Part shown: piece by piece, positions 8,449 through 17,815 of the stretch
How the letters are laid out: every line of letters begins with the position of its first letter
Position numbering within the stretch: the first letter of the stretch is position 1
The notes under the pieces: model-generated
Told to the model about the DNA's origin: nothing
Databases searched by the model: none
The model's input: the letters and a program-made list of their open reading frames with translations, nothing else
Made by a program: the position numbers and the translations under genes
DNA from: Rhodothermales bacterium
GTDB lineage: Bacteria; Bacteroidota; Rhodothermia; Rhodothermales; JANQRZ01
NCBI GenBank assembly: GCA_039944855.1
Contig: JBDUXZ010000021.1
Location: 1-64,000 of the forward strand
Reading direction: 5' to 3'
DNA: 64,000 nt

Positions 8449-9564
8449 TCATAGCGACCACCCCACGCCGCCGCCGACGGCGAACCCCGATACGTCGCCG
8501 ACGCTCAGCCGAGCGCGGCCGACGAGCGAGAGGTGGGGCGAGAGACGGACCTCGGGACCGATGCCGAGGTCGGCGATCGTTTTGGCCTCATCGAAGAACT
8601 CGCTCGCGTCGTAGTACCGAGCCTGGATCAAGGCCGAGGCGCGGAGGCGGTCCGTGATGCGGAGGCGGGCGTGGAGGAGGGCGCGGGCCTGGGCGGGAAT
8701 CGTCGTGTCGGCACCGAAGGCCGTTCCCGCCACTACGGGACGTTCGCTCTCGCCTTTGCTGCGGAGCCGGCCGAGGAGGTGGAACTCGTGGAGGCGCCAC
8801 TCGGTCCGGGCTTGCGCCGTGACGGCCACGACATCGCCTGATTCGTAGGCGATGTCGCCCCACGCGTCGGTGCCGAGGGCGACGTACGTGACGTCGAACG
8901 AGAGCCGCGTCGCTGAGCCCAAGAGGTAATCGAGCCCTCCGGTGAAGGTGACTTCGTCGCCGGGGTCGTAGTCGTCGGCGATATCGTTGCGGGGCTGGAA
9001 GGGGCCGCGGTACTGGTAGCTCACGCCGGCCCCGAGTGCGGCGCGCTCGCCGATGGGGAGGGCGTACGTGAGGCCGGGCGAGGCGCTGAACCCCTGGCCG
9101 AGGGTGGGGAGGCTGAACCCGTAGAACCCCTGGCCTAGGAGGAACGCCGTCTCGGCCTCTTCGACCGAAAACGCCCGCTGCCCGCTGGGAACGTTCACGC
9201 CGAGCGTGACGACAGCACTCCCCGCTCCAAGGGCACGGTAGTAGCTCAGCCCGAGTTGGGTATCCGCTAGGCCGTCGATTCCAGCGAGTGAGTCGCCCTC
9301 GGTCGAGACGTACTGTGTGTGGATGGTGAGGCCGAGGTTGCGCGCGAGGGGGAGTGTGACCACGAGGGGGAGCGTGAGCTGACTGAGCTTCCCGTGGTCG
9401 TTGTCGTACTGCTCGTAGGCGGCCGTGGCCCGCACCTGGACCGGCATACGCTGGCTGCCGATGTAGAGCGGGCCGTCCGAGGCGGGGAGGGGGGACTGTG
9501 CGAACGTGGGGGCTACCAGCGCGCCCGCCAGCGCGAGGAGTCCCAGTGCCGTTGCCGTCTTCAT
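8449..9564 (-). CDS. secreted outer-membrane beta-barrel candidate
   Basis: A 371-residue protein that begins with a clear signal peptide (MKTATALGLLALAGALVAPTFAQ), which fixes the start at 9564; upstream in-frame codons overlap the neighbour and are basic nonsense. The mature chain is rich in alternating-hydrophobicity strands (LTLPLVVTLPLARNLGLTIHTQY; VTFTGGLDYLLGSATRLSFDVTY) and ends in an aromatic/Leu-terminated strand (GFAVGGGVGWSL), as expected of a beta-barrel. It resembles generic transporter or phenol-pathway-like outer-membrane proteins, but no substrate can be assigned. It starts 56 bases after the stop of the giant repeat protein and is probably in its transcript. Confidence 0.75.
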   Translation of the reverse strand: MKTATALGLLALAGALVAPTFAQSPLPASDGPLYIGSQRMPVQVRATAAYEQYDNDHGKLSQLTLPLVVTLPLARNLGLTIHTQYVSTEGDSLAGIDGLADTQLGLSYYRALGAGSAVVTLGVNVPSGQRAFSVEEAETAFLLGQGFYGFSLPTLGQGFSASPGLTYALPIGERAALGAGVSYQYRGPFQPRNDIADDYDPGDEVTFTGGLDYLLGSATRLSFDVTYVALGTDAWGDIAYESGDVVAVTAQARTEWRLHEFHLLGRLRSKGESERPVVAGTAFGADTTIPAQARALLHARLRITDRLRASALIQARYYDASEFFDEAKTIADLGIGPEVRLSPHLSLVGRARLSVGDVSGFAVGGGVGWSL

Positions 9565-9620
9565 ATCGCTATTCCTCGATGGTGTTATTGGTTGCTCCTT
9601 CGTGCACGGTGTCCCCGGGG

Positions 9621-12600
9621 TTATCGGACGAGGACGCAGCGGTGGGAGGCGACCTCTGCGCCGGCGCGAAGCCGCACGACGTAGATCCCGCTCGCCACCG
9701 GCGCCCCACCTGCACCGTTGCCCGACCATCGGACGGCGTACCGGCCGGCATCCTGTTCGGCGTCGGCGAGCACGGCGACGCGGCGGCCGAGCACGTCGAA
9801 CACTTCGAGCACGACCCGGGACCGCTCCGCGAGCCCGTACGGGATGGTGGTCGTTTGGGTGAAGGGGTTGGGGTAGGCCGGTTCGAGCGCGAACGCGACG
9901 GGTTCGAGCGCGATGCCGTCGCGAGCTCCGTCGGCGTAGTCCGCCGTCCCGACGATGACGCGGAGGCGGCGCACCGGGGTTGCGGCGTCAAGCGTGAGGT
10001 CGAACGCGGCCTCACCTACGGCTCCGCTGACGGGGTCTCCGGCGGAGGGCTGGTCGAGGGGCACGGGCGCGCCGCGGTCGAGGTCGAGCACCCAGAGCCC
10101 GTAGCCGGGGGGGCGTTCCGTCTCAGCGTCGAGGTGGACGCGGACGGGGAGCGCTGCGCGTAAGAGGGCCTCTGTGGCTGCGACCTCGAGGTCCCACGCG
10201 TTGCCGGCCCCGGTATCGGGTTTGTAGCTGTGGGCGAGGCGGGCGTGGTCGCCGGTGAAGCTGAGGCGGAGGTGCTCGCCCGGCGGGGGCGGCTCGCCGC
10301 GGTCGAGGCGGTCGCGCCCGTCGCGGGACTCGGCGGCGAAGCCGAGGACGTTCTGCGTGTCGCGGATCCGCTCCTCGGGGCTGTATGCGCGGAGGTGGAG
10401 GCGGTATTCGGCGGAGGTTTGCAGCGCGCTCACAGCGTCCTCAACGGCCCGTTCTTGCCCTTGCGAGGCGAGCGTATTCGTGCCGGCGGCGCCCGCAGCG
10501 GGCCGGCCGGGGTCTGCCTCGACGGGGGGGACAGCGAGCTCGACCGGGTTGCCGGTCCGGTTCTCGACGAAGTAGCCCGCCCACGGCTCGAGGGTGGTCT
10601 GGTTGAAGACGTACTCTGAGCCGTCCCAACGGACGGGCGGGTCCACGGACTCGCTTCCCGCGACGGCCGCCCAAGCCACTGGGAAGGCGAACGGGTTGCC
10701 GATCTGGTTCCACCCCGGCGCCAGCGTGACCGTTCGAGGAGCACCGGCGGAAACGGACGTGCCGCTTTCGACCACGAGCGCAACCTCTTCGACAGCGCCG
10801 AGCCAAACGGACGTGCCCGGTGCGAGCTGTACCGCCGGGTCTGGGAGTTCCCTGTACGTCGATGTTGCGGGGTCCCACCGGAAGGCCCGCCACGCCTCCG
10901 GCCCGTACCCCCCGAACTCGTCACCGAAGAGGGCCACGGGGTCCGTATCCGTGTCGAGCGGAACCGACAGCATGAAGTGATCTCCTCCCCCCGCTGTCGT
11001 GCCCGCCACCTGGCTTTGCACGCCGACCTGGACGTGGAGCGGGTTTTCCTCTGGCGTCTCAGGCGGGAAGGTCGCCGTCCGTACACCGTCGGAGAGTACT
11101 ACGTAATAATCGAACCCCCGAACCGTGACGACATCGGGCGGCACCGTGCCCGAGAAGGCGTCACCGTTGGAAGCGAGGGGGACCGTCCCGAACGTGCTCG
11201 CTCCACCACTGCGGTAGAAGAGCTCAGCGGTGTTCGGGCTGAAGCCCTCTACCGTGACCGTGATGGGCGTCGCTTGGCCTCCCGACGGCTGGCCGCCGAC
11301 GCTAGCGTCCACGACGATCGCGGTGACGGTCACGACGACGGAGGCGGCGGCCTCAGCACCGAACACGTCGCGCACGGTGTAGTCGAACGCATCGGTGCCG
11401 GTGAACTCCATGTCTGGCGTGTAGAGGGCCTGCCCGCCTTGGATGGTGACAGTCCCACCTGACGGGTCGGTGACTGCGGCTAGCGTCAGGTCGTCCTCGT
11501 CCGGATCGGAGTCGTTGGCGAGCACGTCGATGAGAATGGGCACGCCCGGATTCGTCTCGGCGACGTCGTCAAGCGGGATGGGCTGCTGGTTCTCGCTCGG
11601 CGCGACCGTGATCGTGACGGTCGCAGTCCCCATCTCTCCGTTGCCGTCACTCGCCGTGTAGGCGAGGGTATCCTCTCCCGTGAAACCGAGCTCGGGAACG
11701 TAGCGGACCTGGTCGCCTTCGATGAATGCCTCTCCGTTGGGAGGGTCTGTCACGCTCACGAGCGAGAGCACGTCACCATCCACATCGGTGTCGTTCGCCA
11801 GAACGGCGATCAGAACGGCCATCTCCTCGACCGTCGTCTCTCCGTCGTCCACGATCACAGGTGGATCGTTGACGGAGTTCACGGTGATCGAGACCGTGCC
11901 ATCCCGCTCGTTACCCCTCCCGTCGCTCACGGTGTAACTGAACCCATCCGTGCCGTTGAAGTCGGGGGCGGGCGTGTAACGAACTTGGTCGTCCTCAATC
12001 GCGGCCGTTCCGTCAGAGGGAACGGTTACGCCGATGAGGATAAGCGGGTCGCCGTCTACGTCGTCGTCGTTGGCGAGTACGTCTAAGAGGATGGTCCCGT
12101 CTTCGTCAACTTCTCCTGTATCGTTGTTCACGTCAGGAGGGGCGTTGCCGACCTCAACGACGGTGAGGGTGAGGGCTCCGTTGGCATCATCGTACGAGGG
12201 CTCCAGGGCTAGGCCGCCGCCGAGTTCGAGCCCTGTGTACGTCTCGAACTCACCTGCACGGTCGCTATAGGTGAGCACATCGAAGGTCTGCCCTACCTCC
12301 GGGACGTAGCCACCAGAGAGCCCCACAATGAGTTCGCCGCCGAGGGTGATATCGCCGACTACGACGAGGCGGTCATACCCCGTGCCTGGTTCTGGCCCAC
12401 CCATGTCAAGCTCGAGGCGCGCCGGAGCCGCAAAGGAAAGAGCTCCTGTGGGTCGCTCTGCAGTGAGAACGCCGGCAGTTTCGCTGACTCCCGGATTGAA
12501 TGCCCCCCTGTTCTCTAGCTGTGCGACACCGAAGGTGAATCGGCCGTCTCCCCCGAGCGTCCCACTGTTCCTCGCGCTTCTCTCGAAGGCGAATACAGCT

Positions 12601-15437
12601 TCCGATCCTACGTTCAACTGGCCCGAGTTATCAACGATGATGGTGGAGCGGAGCGTGCCGCCATCGAGCGTGAGCGCACCGCCGGCGGCCACCCGCAGCG
12701 TGTCGAGGCTGCTGTTGTCGCCGAGGACGAACTCGCCGTCGGGCGGGCCCGAGGCCGTGAGCGGCCCGGCGACCTCAAGTATGGGGGCGGCCCCTCCGAA
12801 CTCGATGGCCGACGTACCCGAAGGGAACGCGAGCGTGTTGTTGCCGAGGAGGCGGAGTGTGCCCCCGAGGACGAGGCCGTCGCCGAAGCCCAGGCCTTCG
12901 GCGAGCTCGATCGAGGCGCCCCCCGCTGCAGTCACTGTCGAGGAGGAGGAGCCACCGATCTCCCCCTGTCCCGCCCACGTTAGCAACCCGTTCACCGTCA
13001 CCGTCGCGCCGGCTTCAACGCCAAGCCGCCCCCCAGCTACGGGGTCCGCTCGGCCCACGCGGAGGTCGCCCCCGAACGTGAGTGGGGCCAGCGCACTGAC
13101 GGACCCGGTCGAGAGGTCGAGGTCGGGCTCCCACGTCCCCCCGCTCATCTGCACGCCAGCCACACCCTCGATGCGCACCTCGCCTGCACCCGTCACTGCT
13201 CCAGTCACCTCACGGTCCCCGCTGCTGGGAAAGACCACGGCGGCCCCGGCAGCCACAGTAATTGCACCCACTCTCAACCGCACACTCTCGAGGCGGATCT
13301 CGCCGGCCATCGCGGCGATGTCGCTGCCCCCGTCGAAGACGGTGCCGAGGCGGAGCGTGCCGCCGTCGAGCGTGAGCGCGCCCACCACCCGCAACGTGTC
13401 GTTCACGGTCGTGCCGCCGCCGACCTCTCCGAGGACGAACTCGCCGTCGGGCGGGCCCGAGGCTGTGAGCGACCCGTCCACCTCGAGCGTGGCACCGCCG
13501 ACGAACTCGATGGCCGACGTACCCGAAGGGAATGCGAGCGTAGTCGCGTCGCCGGGGAGGCGGAGCGTCGTTCCCCCGAGGCTAAGGCGTTGCCCAACTG
13601 GGAGTCCCGCGACGGGCTCGACGGAGGCGCCCCCTGCTGCTACAATGGTGGAGCCGGGAGCTCCGCTGATCCGCCCCTGCCCGGCCCACGTTAGCAGCCC
13701 GTTCACCGTCACCGTCACCGTCACCGTCACGCCCACGCCAGCGGTGAGCCGCCCCCCAGCCACGGGGTCCGCTCGGCCCACGCGGAGGTCGCCCTCGAAC
13801 GTGAGTGGGGTGCTAGCGTTGAGGGATCCGGTCGAGAGGTCGAGGTCGGGTCCCCATGTCCCCCCGCTCATCTGTATCTGTTCATTCCCTTCTAGGCGCA
13901 CCTCGCCCGGGCCCGTCACGGCCCCCGTGACCTCGTACACCCTGTTATTGCCGAAGACGACGGCTGCCCCGGCCGCGGCCGAGACCGCGCCCACGCTCGA
14001 AGAGCGCTCAAGGATGACCTCGCCTGCCGCCGCTGTGACGTCGGCCTCCCCGACGTCGGCATCTAGCACTACCCCCACGCGGAGCGTTCCGCCGCCGTCG
14101 AGGGTGAGCGCGCCGCTGGTCCCCACCCGCAGCGTATCCTCGGCCACAACTCCCTCTAGGATGAACTCGCCGTCGGCCGGGCCCGCAGCCACGAACGAGC
14201 CGTCAACGTCGAGCGTGGCGTCGGTGCCGAACCGGATGCGCGAACTCCCTGACGGGAACGCCACCGTGCCGAGCGCGCCGAGGCGGAGCGTCGCGGTGAC
14301 GAGTGTGAGGCCCTGCGTCTCGGGCAGCCCCGCAGCGGGCTCCACGGCTACCCCGCCCGCCGCCGTCACCGTCGTGACTGCGGAGCCGGATCCTTGAATG
14401 TAGCCTTGCCCGGCCCATGTCAAGAGCCCATTGATGGTCACGTCGGCGCCGGGCGAGGTTACGATGAGCTGCCCGCCGGCCACCGGCGACGCCCGGCCCA
14501 CCTGGAGGTCGCCCTCGAACATGAGTGGGGCGCTCGCATTGAGCCGACTGTTAACGAGGGTGAGGTTGGGCTCCCACGTTCCCCCGCTCATGTCCACCTG
14601 CCCCTCGACGAAAACCTCGCCCGGCCCCGTCACGTCACCGCTGACCTCGTAGGCTCCGCCTTCGCCGAAGACTACGGCGGCCCCGGCCGCCGCCGAGACC
14701 GCGCCCACGCTCGTTGAGGTTTCGAGGACGAGCTCGCCAGCTGTTGCCGCGATGTCAACGTCCCCAGCCTCGCCGTCGAGGATCACCCCGACGCGGAGGG
14801 CACCGCCGTCGAGGGTGAGCGCGCCGCCCACCCGCAGCGTGTCTGTGCCGGCAACAACCCCCTCGAGGATGAACTCGCCGTCGCTCGGACCTGAGGCGGT
14901 GAGCGGCCCGTCGACCTCGAGCGTGGCGTCGGTGCCGAACCGGATGCGCGAACTCCCTGACGGGAACGCCACCGTGCCGAGCGCGCCGAGGCGGAGCGTG
15001 ATGTTGACGAGTGTGAGGCCCTGCGTCTCGGGCAGCCCCGCGGCGGGCTCGACCGACACCCCGCCCGCTGCGGTCACCGTTGTGACTGCGGAGCCGGAGC
15101 CACCGATGTATCCCAGCCCCGCCCACGTCAAGAGCCCATTCACCGTCACGTCGGCGTCGGGCGAACTGATGTTGAGCTGGCCGCCAGCCACCGGCGCCGC
15201 CCGGCCCAGCCGCACATCTCCAACTGTAAGGTCTGTCTCTACGTTTACCGATCCGTCTATGATAATCGCCTCATCAGTAGGTCCAGGCACGCCAGCAGGA
15301 TTCCAGTTGCCTGGCGTCGTCCACAAATTGTCGCCGGGGTCGCTCCCCGTCCACGTATAGGTTGTCTGGGCTCGTACAGGAAGCCCTACTGCGACGATGG
15401 CGAAAAGGATGGGGGCAAGACGCTTCAGCTTAAACAT
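9621..15437 (-). CDS. 1938-aa secreted repeat protein with cadherin-like domains and C-terminal sorting domain
   Basis: Starts with a signal peptide (MFKLKRLAPILFAIVAVGLPVRAQ). Residues about 85-1000 hold four long beta-helix-like repeats of about 237 residues, each with NGLLTWAG, VAGG and LTLDGG..LR motifs (NGLLTWAG near residues 103, 338, 580 and 817). Residues about 1095-1370 are three tandem cadherin-like/Big_9 domains (ILLDVLANDDDVDGDPL; VLANDTDVDGD; LANDSDPDEDDL). A beta-rich region follows. The last 85 residues are a sorting-type domain (YPNPFTQTTTIPYGL; VFDVLGRRVAVL; ASGIYVVRLRAG), of the sort recognised by the type IX secretion pathway in Bacteroidota. A surface adhesin or matrix protein is the likely role. 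It is flanked by CsgG-like and barrel genes. Confidence 0.9.
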   Translation of the reverse strand: MFKLKRLAPILFAIVAVGLPVRAQTTYTWTGSDPGDNLWTTPGNWNPAGVPGPTDEAIIIDGSVNVETDLTVGDVRLGRAAPVAGGQLNISSPDADVTVNGLLTWAGLGYIGGSGSAVTTVTAAGGVSVEPAAGLPETQGLTLVNITLRLGALGTVAFPSGSSRIRFGTDATLEVDGPLTASGPSDGEFILEGVVAGTDTLRVGGALTLDGGALRVGVILDGEAGDVDIAATAGELVLETSTSVGAVSAAAGAAVVFGEGGAYEVSGDVTGPGEVFVEGQVDMSGGTWEPNLTLVNSRLNASAPLMFEGDLQVGRASPVAGGQLIVTSPGADVTINGLLTWAGQGYIQGSGSAVTTVTAAGGVAVEPAAGLPETQGLTLVTATLRLGALGTVAFPSGSSRIRFGTDATLDVDGSFVAAGPADGEFILEGVVAEDTLRVGTSGALTLDGGGTLRVGVVLDADVGEADVTAAAGEVILERSSSVGAVSAAAGAAVVFGNNRVYEVTGAVTGPGEVRLEGNEQIQMSGGTWGPDLDLSTGSLNASTPLTFEGDLRVGRADPVAGGRLTAGVGVTVTVTVTVNGLLTWAGQGRISGAPGSTIVAAGGASVEPVAGLPVGQRLSLGGTTLRLPGDATTLAFPSGTSAIEFVGGATLEVDGSLTASGPPDGEFVLGEVGGGTTVNDTLRVVGALTLDGGTLRLGTVFDGGSDIAAMAGEIRLESVRLRVGAITVAAGAAVVFPSSGDREVTGAVTGAGEVRIEGVAGVQMSGGTWEPDLDLSTGSVSALAPLTFGGDLRVGRADPVAGGRLGVEAGATVTVNGLLTWAGQGEIGGSSSSTVTAAGGASIELAEGLGFGDGLVLGGTLRLLGNNTLAFPSGTSAIEFGGAAPILEVAGPLTASGPPDGEFVLGDNSSLDTLRVAAGGALTLDGGTLRSTIIVDNSGQLNVGSEAVFAFERSARNSGTLGGDGRFTFGVAQLENRGAFNPGVSETAGVLTAERPTGALSFAAPARLELDMGGPEPGTGYDRLVVVGDITLGGELIVGLSGGYVPEVGQTFDVLTYSDRAGEFETYTGLELGGGLALEPSYDDANGALTLTVVEVGNAPPDVNNDTGEVDEDGTILLDVLANDDDVDGDPLILIGVTVPSDGTAAIEDDQVRYTPAPDFNGTDGFSYTVSDGRGNERDGTVSITVNSVNDPPVIVDDGETTVEEMAVLIAVLANDTDVDGDVLSLVSVTDPPNGEAFIEGDQVRYVPELGFTGEDTLAYTASDGNGEMGTATVTITVAPSENQQPIPLDDVAETNPGVPILIDVLANDSDPDEDDLTLAAVTDPSGGTVTIQGGQALYTPDMEFTGTDAFDYTVRDVFGAEAAASVVVTVTAIVVDASVGGQPSGGQATPITVTVEGFSPNTAELFYRSGGASTFGTVPLASNGDAFSGTVPPDVVTVRGFDYYVVLSDGVRTATFPPETPEENPLHVQVGVQSQVAGTTAGGGDHFMLSVPLDTDTDPVALFGDEFGGYGPEAWRAFRWDPATSTYRELPDPAVQLAPGTSVWLGAVEEVALVVESGTSVSAGAPRTVTLAPGWNQIGNPFAFPVAWAAVAGSESVDPPVRWDGSEYVFNQTTLEPWAGYFVENRTGNPVELAVPPVEADPGRPAAGAAGTNTLASQGQERAVEDAVSALQTSAEYRLHLRAYSPEERIRDTQNVLGFAAESRDGRDRLDRGEPPPPGEHLRLSFTGDHARLAHSYKPDTGAGNAWDLEVAATEALLRAALPVRVHLDAETERPPGYGLWVLDLDRGAPVPLDQPSAGDPVSGAVGEAAFDLTLDAATPVRRLRVIVGTADYADGARDGIALEPVAFALEPAYPNPFTQTTTIPYGLAERSRVVLEVFDVLGRRVAVLADAEQDAGRYAVRWSGNGAGGAPVASGIYVVRLRAGAEVASHRCVLVR
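11330..12150 (-). repeat. three tandem cadherin-like/Big_9 domain repeats
   Basis: Within the 1938-residue protein, three consecutive domains of about 90 residues each carry the pattern ILxDVLANDxDxDGDxLxLxxVTxPxxGxxxIxxxQxxYTPxxxFxGTDxFxYTVxD. Acidic DxD clusters suggest calcium binding, as in related bacterial adhesins. Confidence 0.8.
12500..15230 (-). repeat. four approximately 711-bp coding repeats in the giant secreted protein
   Basis: The NGLLTWAG motif recurs at about 15130, 14420, 13690 and 12980 (spacings near 711, 727 and 711 bases). Copies 1 and 2 remain identical over long stretches of DNA, for example around 14226-14290 and 14936-15000. Copy 3 carries a hexanucleotide expansion at 13704-13731. 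Confidence 0.8.
13704..13731 (+). repeat. CACCGT hexanucleotide microsatellite
   Basis: Four perfect CACCGT units plus a partial one. On the coding (-) strand they add alternating Val-Thr to copy 3 of the repeat protein (VGVTVTVTVTVNGLL), where the other copies have a shorter VTVNGLL or VTINGLL. Unit changes stay in frame. Confidence 0.85.
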
Positions 15438-15482
15438 TGGATCTCAGGGCTTTTCGCTCTCACATCACTTCGCGGACGCCTC

Positions 15483-16769
15483 TCAGTTGCCGCTGGGCGG
15501 CGGTGGCGGCGGTTCACCTACAGTCACGGTGATGGATTCCACGACGAGGGTCCGCGTGTCCCATTCGCTGACGAGATGCGCCCCGAGATCGTCGGTGAGC
15601 TGCGAAAGCCGGGTGCCCACGAGCTTGCTCCCGTCGCCCCTCGTGCTCCGCCCCGCGTCGAGTGCGTTCGTCACGGGGCCGGCGACCGAGGCCACCGTCC
15701 GGGCTTGCTGAGCGTTCTCGGCAGCCCGCGTGAACCCCGGGTCGAGGGTAGCGGCTCTCCCAAAGAGCTCCGCCGCCCCTGCGAAGTTGCCGGCGTCCTC
15801 CTCCATCAACCCTCGGCTGTAGCTAAGGAAGGCCTGGAGGTTTCGCGTGGGGATGCGCTCGACGCGCTCTCGCTCGGCGTCGGTCAGCTCGATGCCGAGT
15901 CCGTCGATGATCCCGAACACGATCTCTTTCTCGTGGCGGAAGAGGTCGGCGAGGTCAGCCTCGCGGGAGTTGAGGTCGGGGAGGGCGTCTCGTTCCCACA
16001 CCCACAGGCCCACGTCGCTCTGTATTGCCTCGTCCTCGACCGTCACCGTCCCCCCGACGACGCGTCCGCTACGGAGGATGCGGCCGAGCCGGGGTGCCGT
16101 CGCCGCGTCGAACGCCCCGCCCTGGGCGAGGTCGAGTTCGTCGAGGAGTACGTGGAGGCGGATGCGCTCGACCACCCGGATGCGCTCGACGGCCGCGAGG
16201 TCTTCGGTCACCATCTCGCTCAGCCCGCGCCCGATCGGGCGGTACTGCTCGTCGCTACCTCGGTAGGTGAACGGGAAGACGGCGACGGCCTCGGTGGTGG
16301 TCACGCCCGCGAGGGAGTCCTCGGCGGCGAGGAGGGCAGAGAGCTCGTCTCGGACCATGAGCCGGAGGAGCCACGCGTGTCGTCCCGCCATGAGCCGGCG
16401 GTAGGGCGACGTCCGAGCGATGCCCTCGTACCGGGCGTAGAGGCCGAGGGCCTCGTCGCGCCGCCCCAGCCCCTCACTCACGACGCCGCGGTAGTAGAGG
16501 GCTTTGGGGTGCTGCGGCTGGAGGGCGAGCGCGCGGTCGAGCGGTTCGTGGGCTTCGAGGAGGTGACCGGCCTGGGCGCGGGCCTCGCCGAGCGCCACGA
16601 GGGCGTCGACGTCCTGGGGGGACTGAGCGACGCGGGCTTCGAGGGCGGGCAGGCGGTCGCGGTAGTCGTCCGGCGTGAGCGCGCGGTCCGTCACGCAGGC
16701 GCCGAGCGATACGAGCAAGCCGAGGAGAGCGGCACGGAGCACGGAGGGTCGGAGGAGACGGGGAGGCAT
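15483..16769 (-). CDS. TPR lipoprotein with CsgG/FlgO-like domain
   Basis: A 428-residue protein with a lipoprotein signal (LRAALLGLLVSLGAC, lipobox Cys near residue 25). TPR-like helices follow (residues about 45-140: AQSPQDVDALVALGEARAQAGHLLEAHEPLDRAL). Then comes a CsgG/FlgO-like region (VAVFPFTYRGSDEQYRPIGRGLSEMVTEDLA; VVERIRLHVLLDELDL; RILRSGRVVGGTVTV) and another TPR-like part (LFGRAATLDPGFTRAAENAQQ). The tail is proline-rich. CsgG proteins form envelope secretion pores, and this subtype also acts as an accessory regulator of surface protein export. It starts 16 bases after the stop of a related CsgG-like gene and is 45 bases from the giant secreted protein, so a role in exporting that protein is a reasonable inference. 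Confidence 0.8.
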   Translation of the reverse strand: MPPRLLRPSVLRAALLGLLVSLGACVTDRALTPDDYRDRLPALEARVAQSPQDVDALVALGEARAQAGHLLEAHEPLDRALALQPQHPKALYYRGVVSEGLGRRDEALGLYARYEGIARTSPYRRLMAGRHAWLLRLMVRDELSALLAAEDSLAGVTTTEAVAVFPFTYRGSDEQYRPIGRGLSEMVTEDLAAVERIRVVERIRLHVLLDELDLAQGGAFDAATAPRLGRILRSGRVVGGTVTVEDEAIQSDVGLWVWERDALPDLNSREADLADLFRHEKEIVFGIIDGLGIELTDAERERVERIPTRNLQAFLSYSRGLMEEDAGNFAGAAELFGRAATLDPGFTRAAENAQQARTVASVAGPVTNALDAGRSTRGDGSKLVGTRLSQLTDDLGAHLVSEWDTRTLVVESITVTVGEPPPPPPSGN

Positions 16770-16785
16770 CGGCGTCGGGTGCTCG

Positions 16786-17814
16786 TCAGCGGGAGCTTGC
16801 GAGGAGGGGGCGGAGGCTCTCGGCGCGCTGCCGGGCCTGCGTGTAGTCCGGATCGTATTCAGCCGCCTGCTCGAACCGGGCGTGGGCCTCGTCGAAACGG
16901 TCTCGTTCGAGGAGGACGAGCCCCTCGGAGTAGGCGAGCATGGCGTCGAGGGAGCGGGTGGCGCGGCGGCCCTGGACGTCGGAGCGTTCGAGCGTCACGT
17001 TGACAGCCTGGGCCACCTGGAGGCTAAGGCGCTCGATGAGCTCGAAGAAGTCGTCGGGCTTCCCGAAGAGGTGCTCCGAGAGGATCACCTCGCTCGTCTC
17101 TACCTTCACGAGGCGGGCCCCTATGCGCATCGTGTTTTCGTGGACGGTGTACGAGCCGAAGAGCACGACGTGGACGCCGAGGACCTTCCCCGTACGCACG
17201 GCCGTCGCCTCATCGACGACGGTCGTGTCGCGCTGGAGCTGGAGCTCGTCGAGCAGCCACTGCACGCGCTCCCGCTCGACGACCTTGAGGTCGGTCGCTC
17301 CGCCGAGGTAGTGGCCCATCATCGAGGCGAACCCCTCCTCGAGCGGCTCGTAGGTGGCGCGCTCGTGGAGGGAGCTGTTCGAGAAGTCCATGATGGCGAG
17401 CGTCTTCATGCCCGGGTCGGGCCGCTCGACGTCATAGCCCTGCCTGTCGCGGCGGGCCTCGTAGTAGAGCCGGACGAGGTGGGGGTTCTCGATCTCCGGG
17501 TCGAGCTCGACGAGCGGCGGTTCCAGGCTCAAGAGCGCGTCGAGGGCGCGGCGAGCGTCGTCGTAGGCACGCTTGGCCGTGCAGGCTCGGGCGAGGTACC
17601 GTAGCGCCTCACGGCGCGTGGCGGGATCGGACCCGGCTCCGGTGTTCACCTCGTGTAAGAGTTCGATCGCCCGGTCGTACTGGGCGGCGTCGTAGACCGC
17701 GACGGCTTCGCGAAGGGCGTCCTGCTGCGCCACGGCTGGGGCGGCACCGACCGCCGTGAAGAGGAGGGCGGCGAGGACGCCGCCGAGGGTCGTTATCGTC
17801 CGGTCAACGCGCAT
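16786..17814 (-). CDS. periplasmic CsgG-like / TPR protein
   Basis: A 342-residue protein. I chose the ATG at 17814 because it opens a signal peptide (MRVDRTITTLGGVLAALLFTAVGAAPAVAQQ) and lies one base past the stop of the upstream gene (TGACATG on the coding strand). Helical repeats (VYDAAQYDRAIELLHEV; ARRALDALLSLEP) are followed by a CsgG-type core (KTLAIMDFSNSSLHERATYEPLEEGFASMM; LKVVERERVQWLLDELQL; GKVLGVHVVLFGSYTVHENTMRIGARLVKVETSEVI). TPR-like helices close the chain. It is paralogous in architecture to the lipoprotein encoded next. Confidence 0.8.
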   Translation of the reverse strand: MRVDRTITTLGGVLAALLFTAVGAAPAVAQQDALREAVAVYDAAQYDRAIELLHEVNTGAGSDPATRREALRYLARACTAKRAYDDARRALDALLSLEPPLVELDPEIENPHLVRLYYEARRDRQGYDVERPDPGMKTLAIMDFSNSSLHERATYEPLEEGFASMMGHYLGGATDLKVVERERVQWLLDELQLQRDTTVVDEATAVRTGKVLGVHVVLFGSYTVHENTMRIGARLVKVETSEVILSEHLFGKPDDFFELIERLSLQVAQAVNVTLERSDVQGRRATRSLDAMLAYSEGLVLLERDRFDEAHARFEQAAEYDPDYTQARQRAESLRPLLASSR

Positions 17815-17815
17815 G

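Noticed and set aside
12328-14397. A 689-codon + strand frame opposite the giant secreted protein
   Set aside because: It mirrors the repeat structure of the - strand gene and is Ser/Pro/Arg-rich with no domain pattern; the - strand protein has signal peptide, repeats and sorting domain.
12500-15230. CRISPR-like periodicity
   Set aside because: The repeats are 711 bases apart and encode conserved protein motifs; no short repeat/spacer array is present anywhere in the window.
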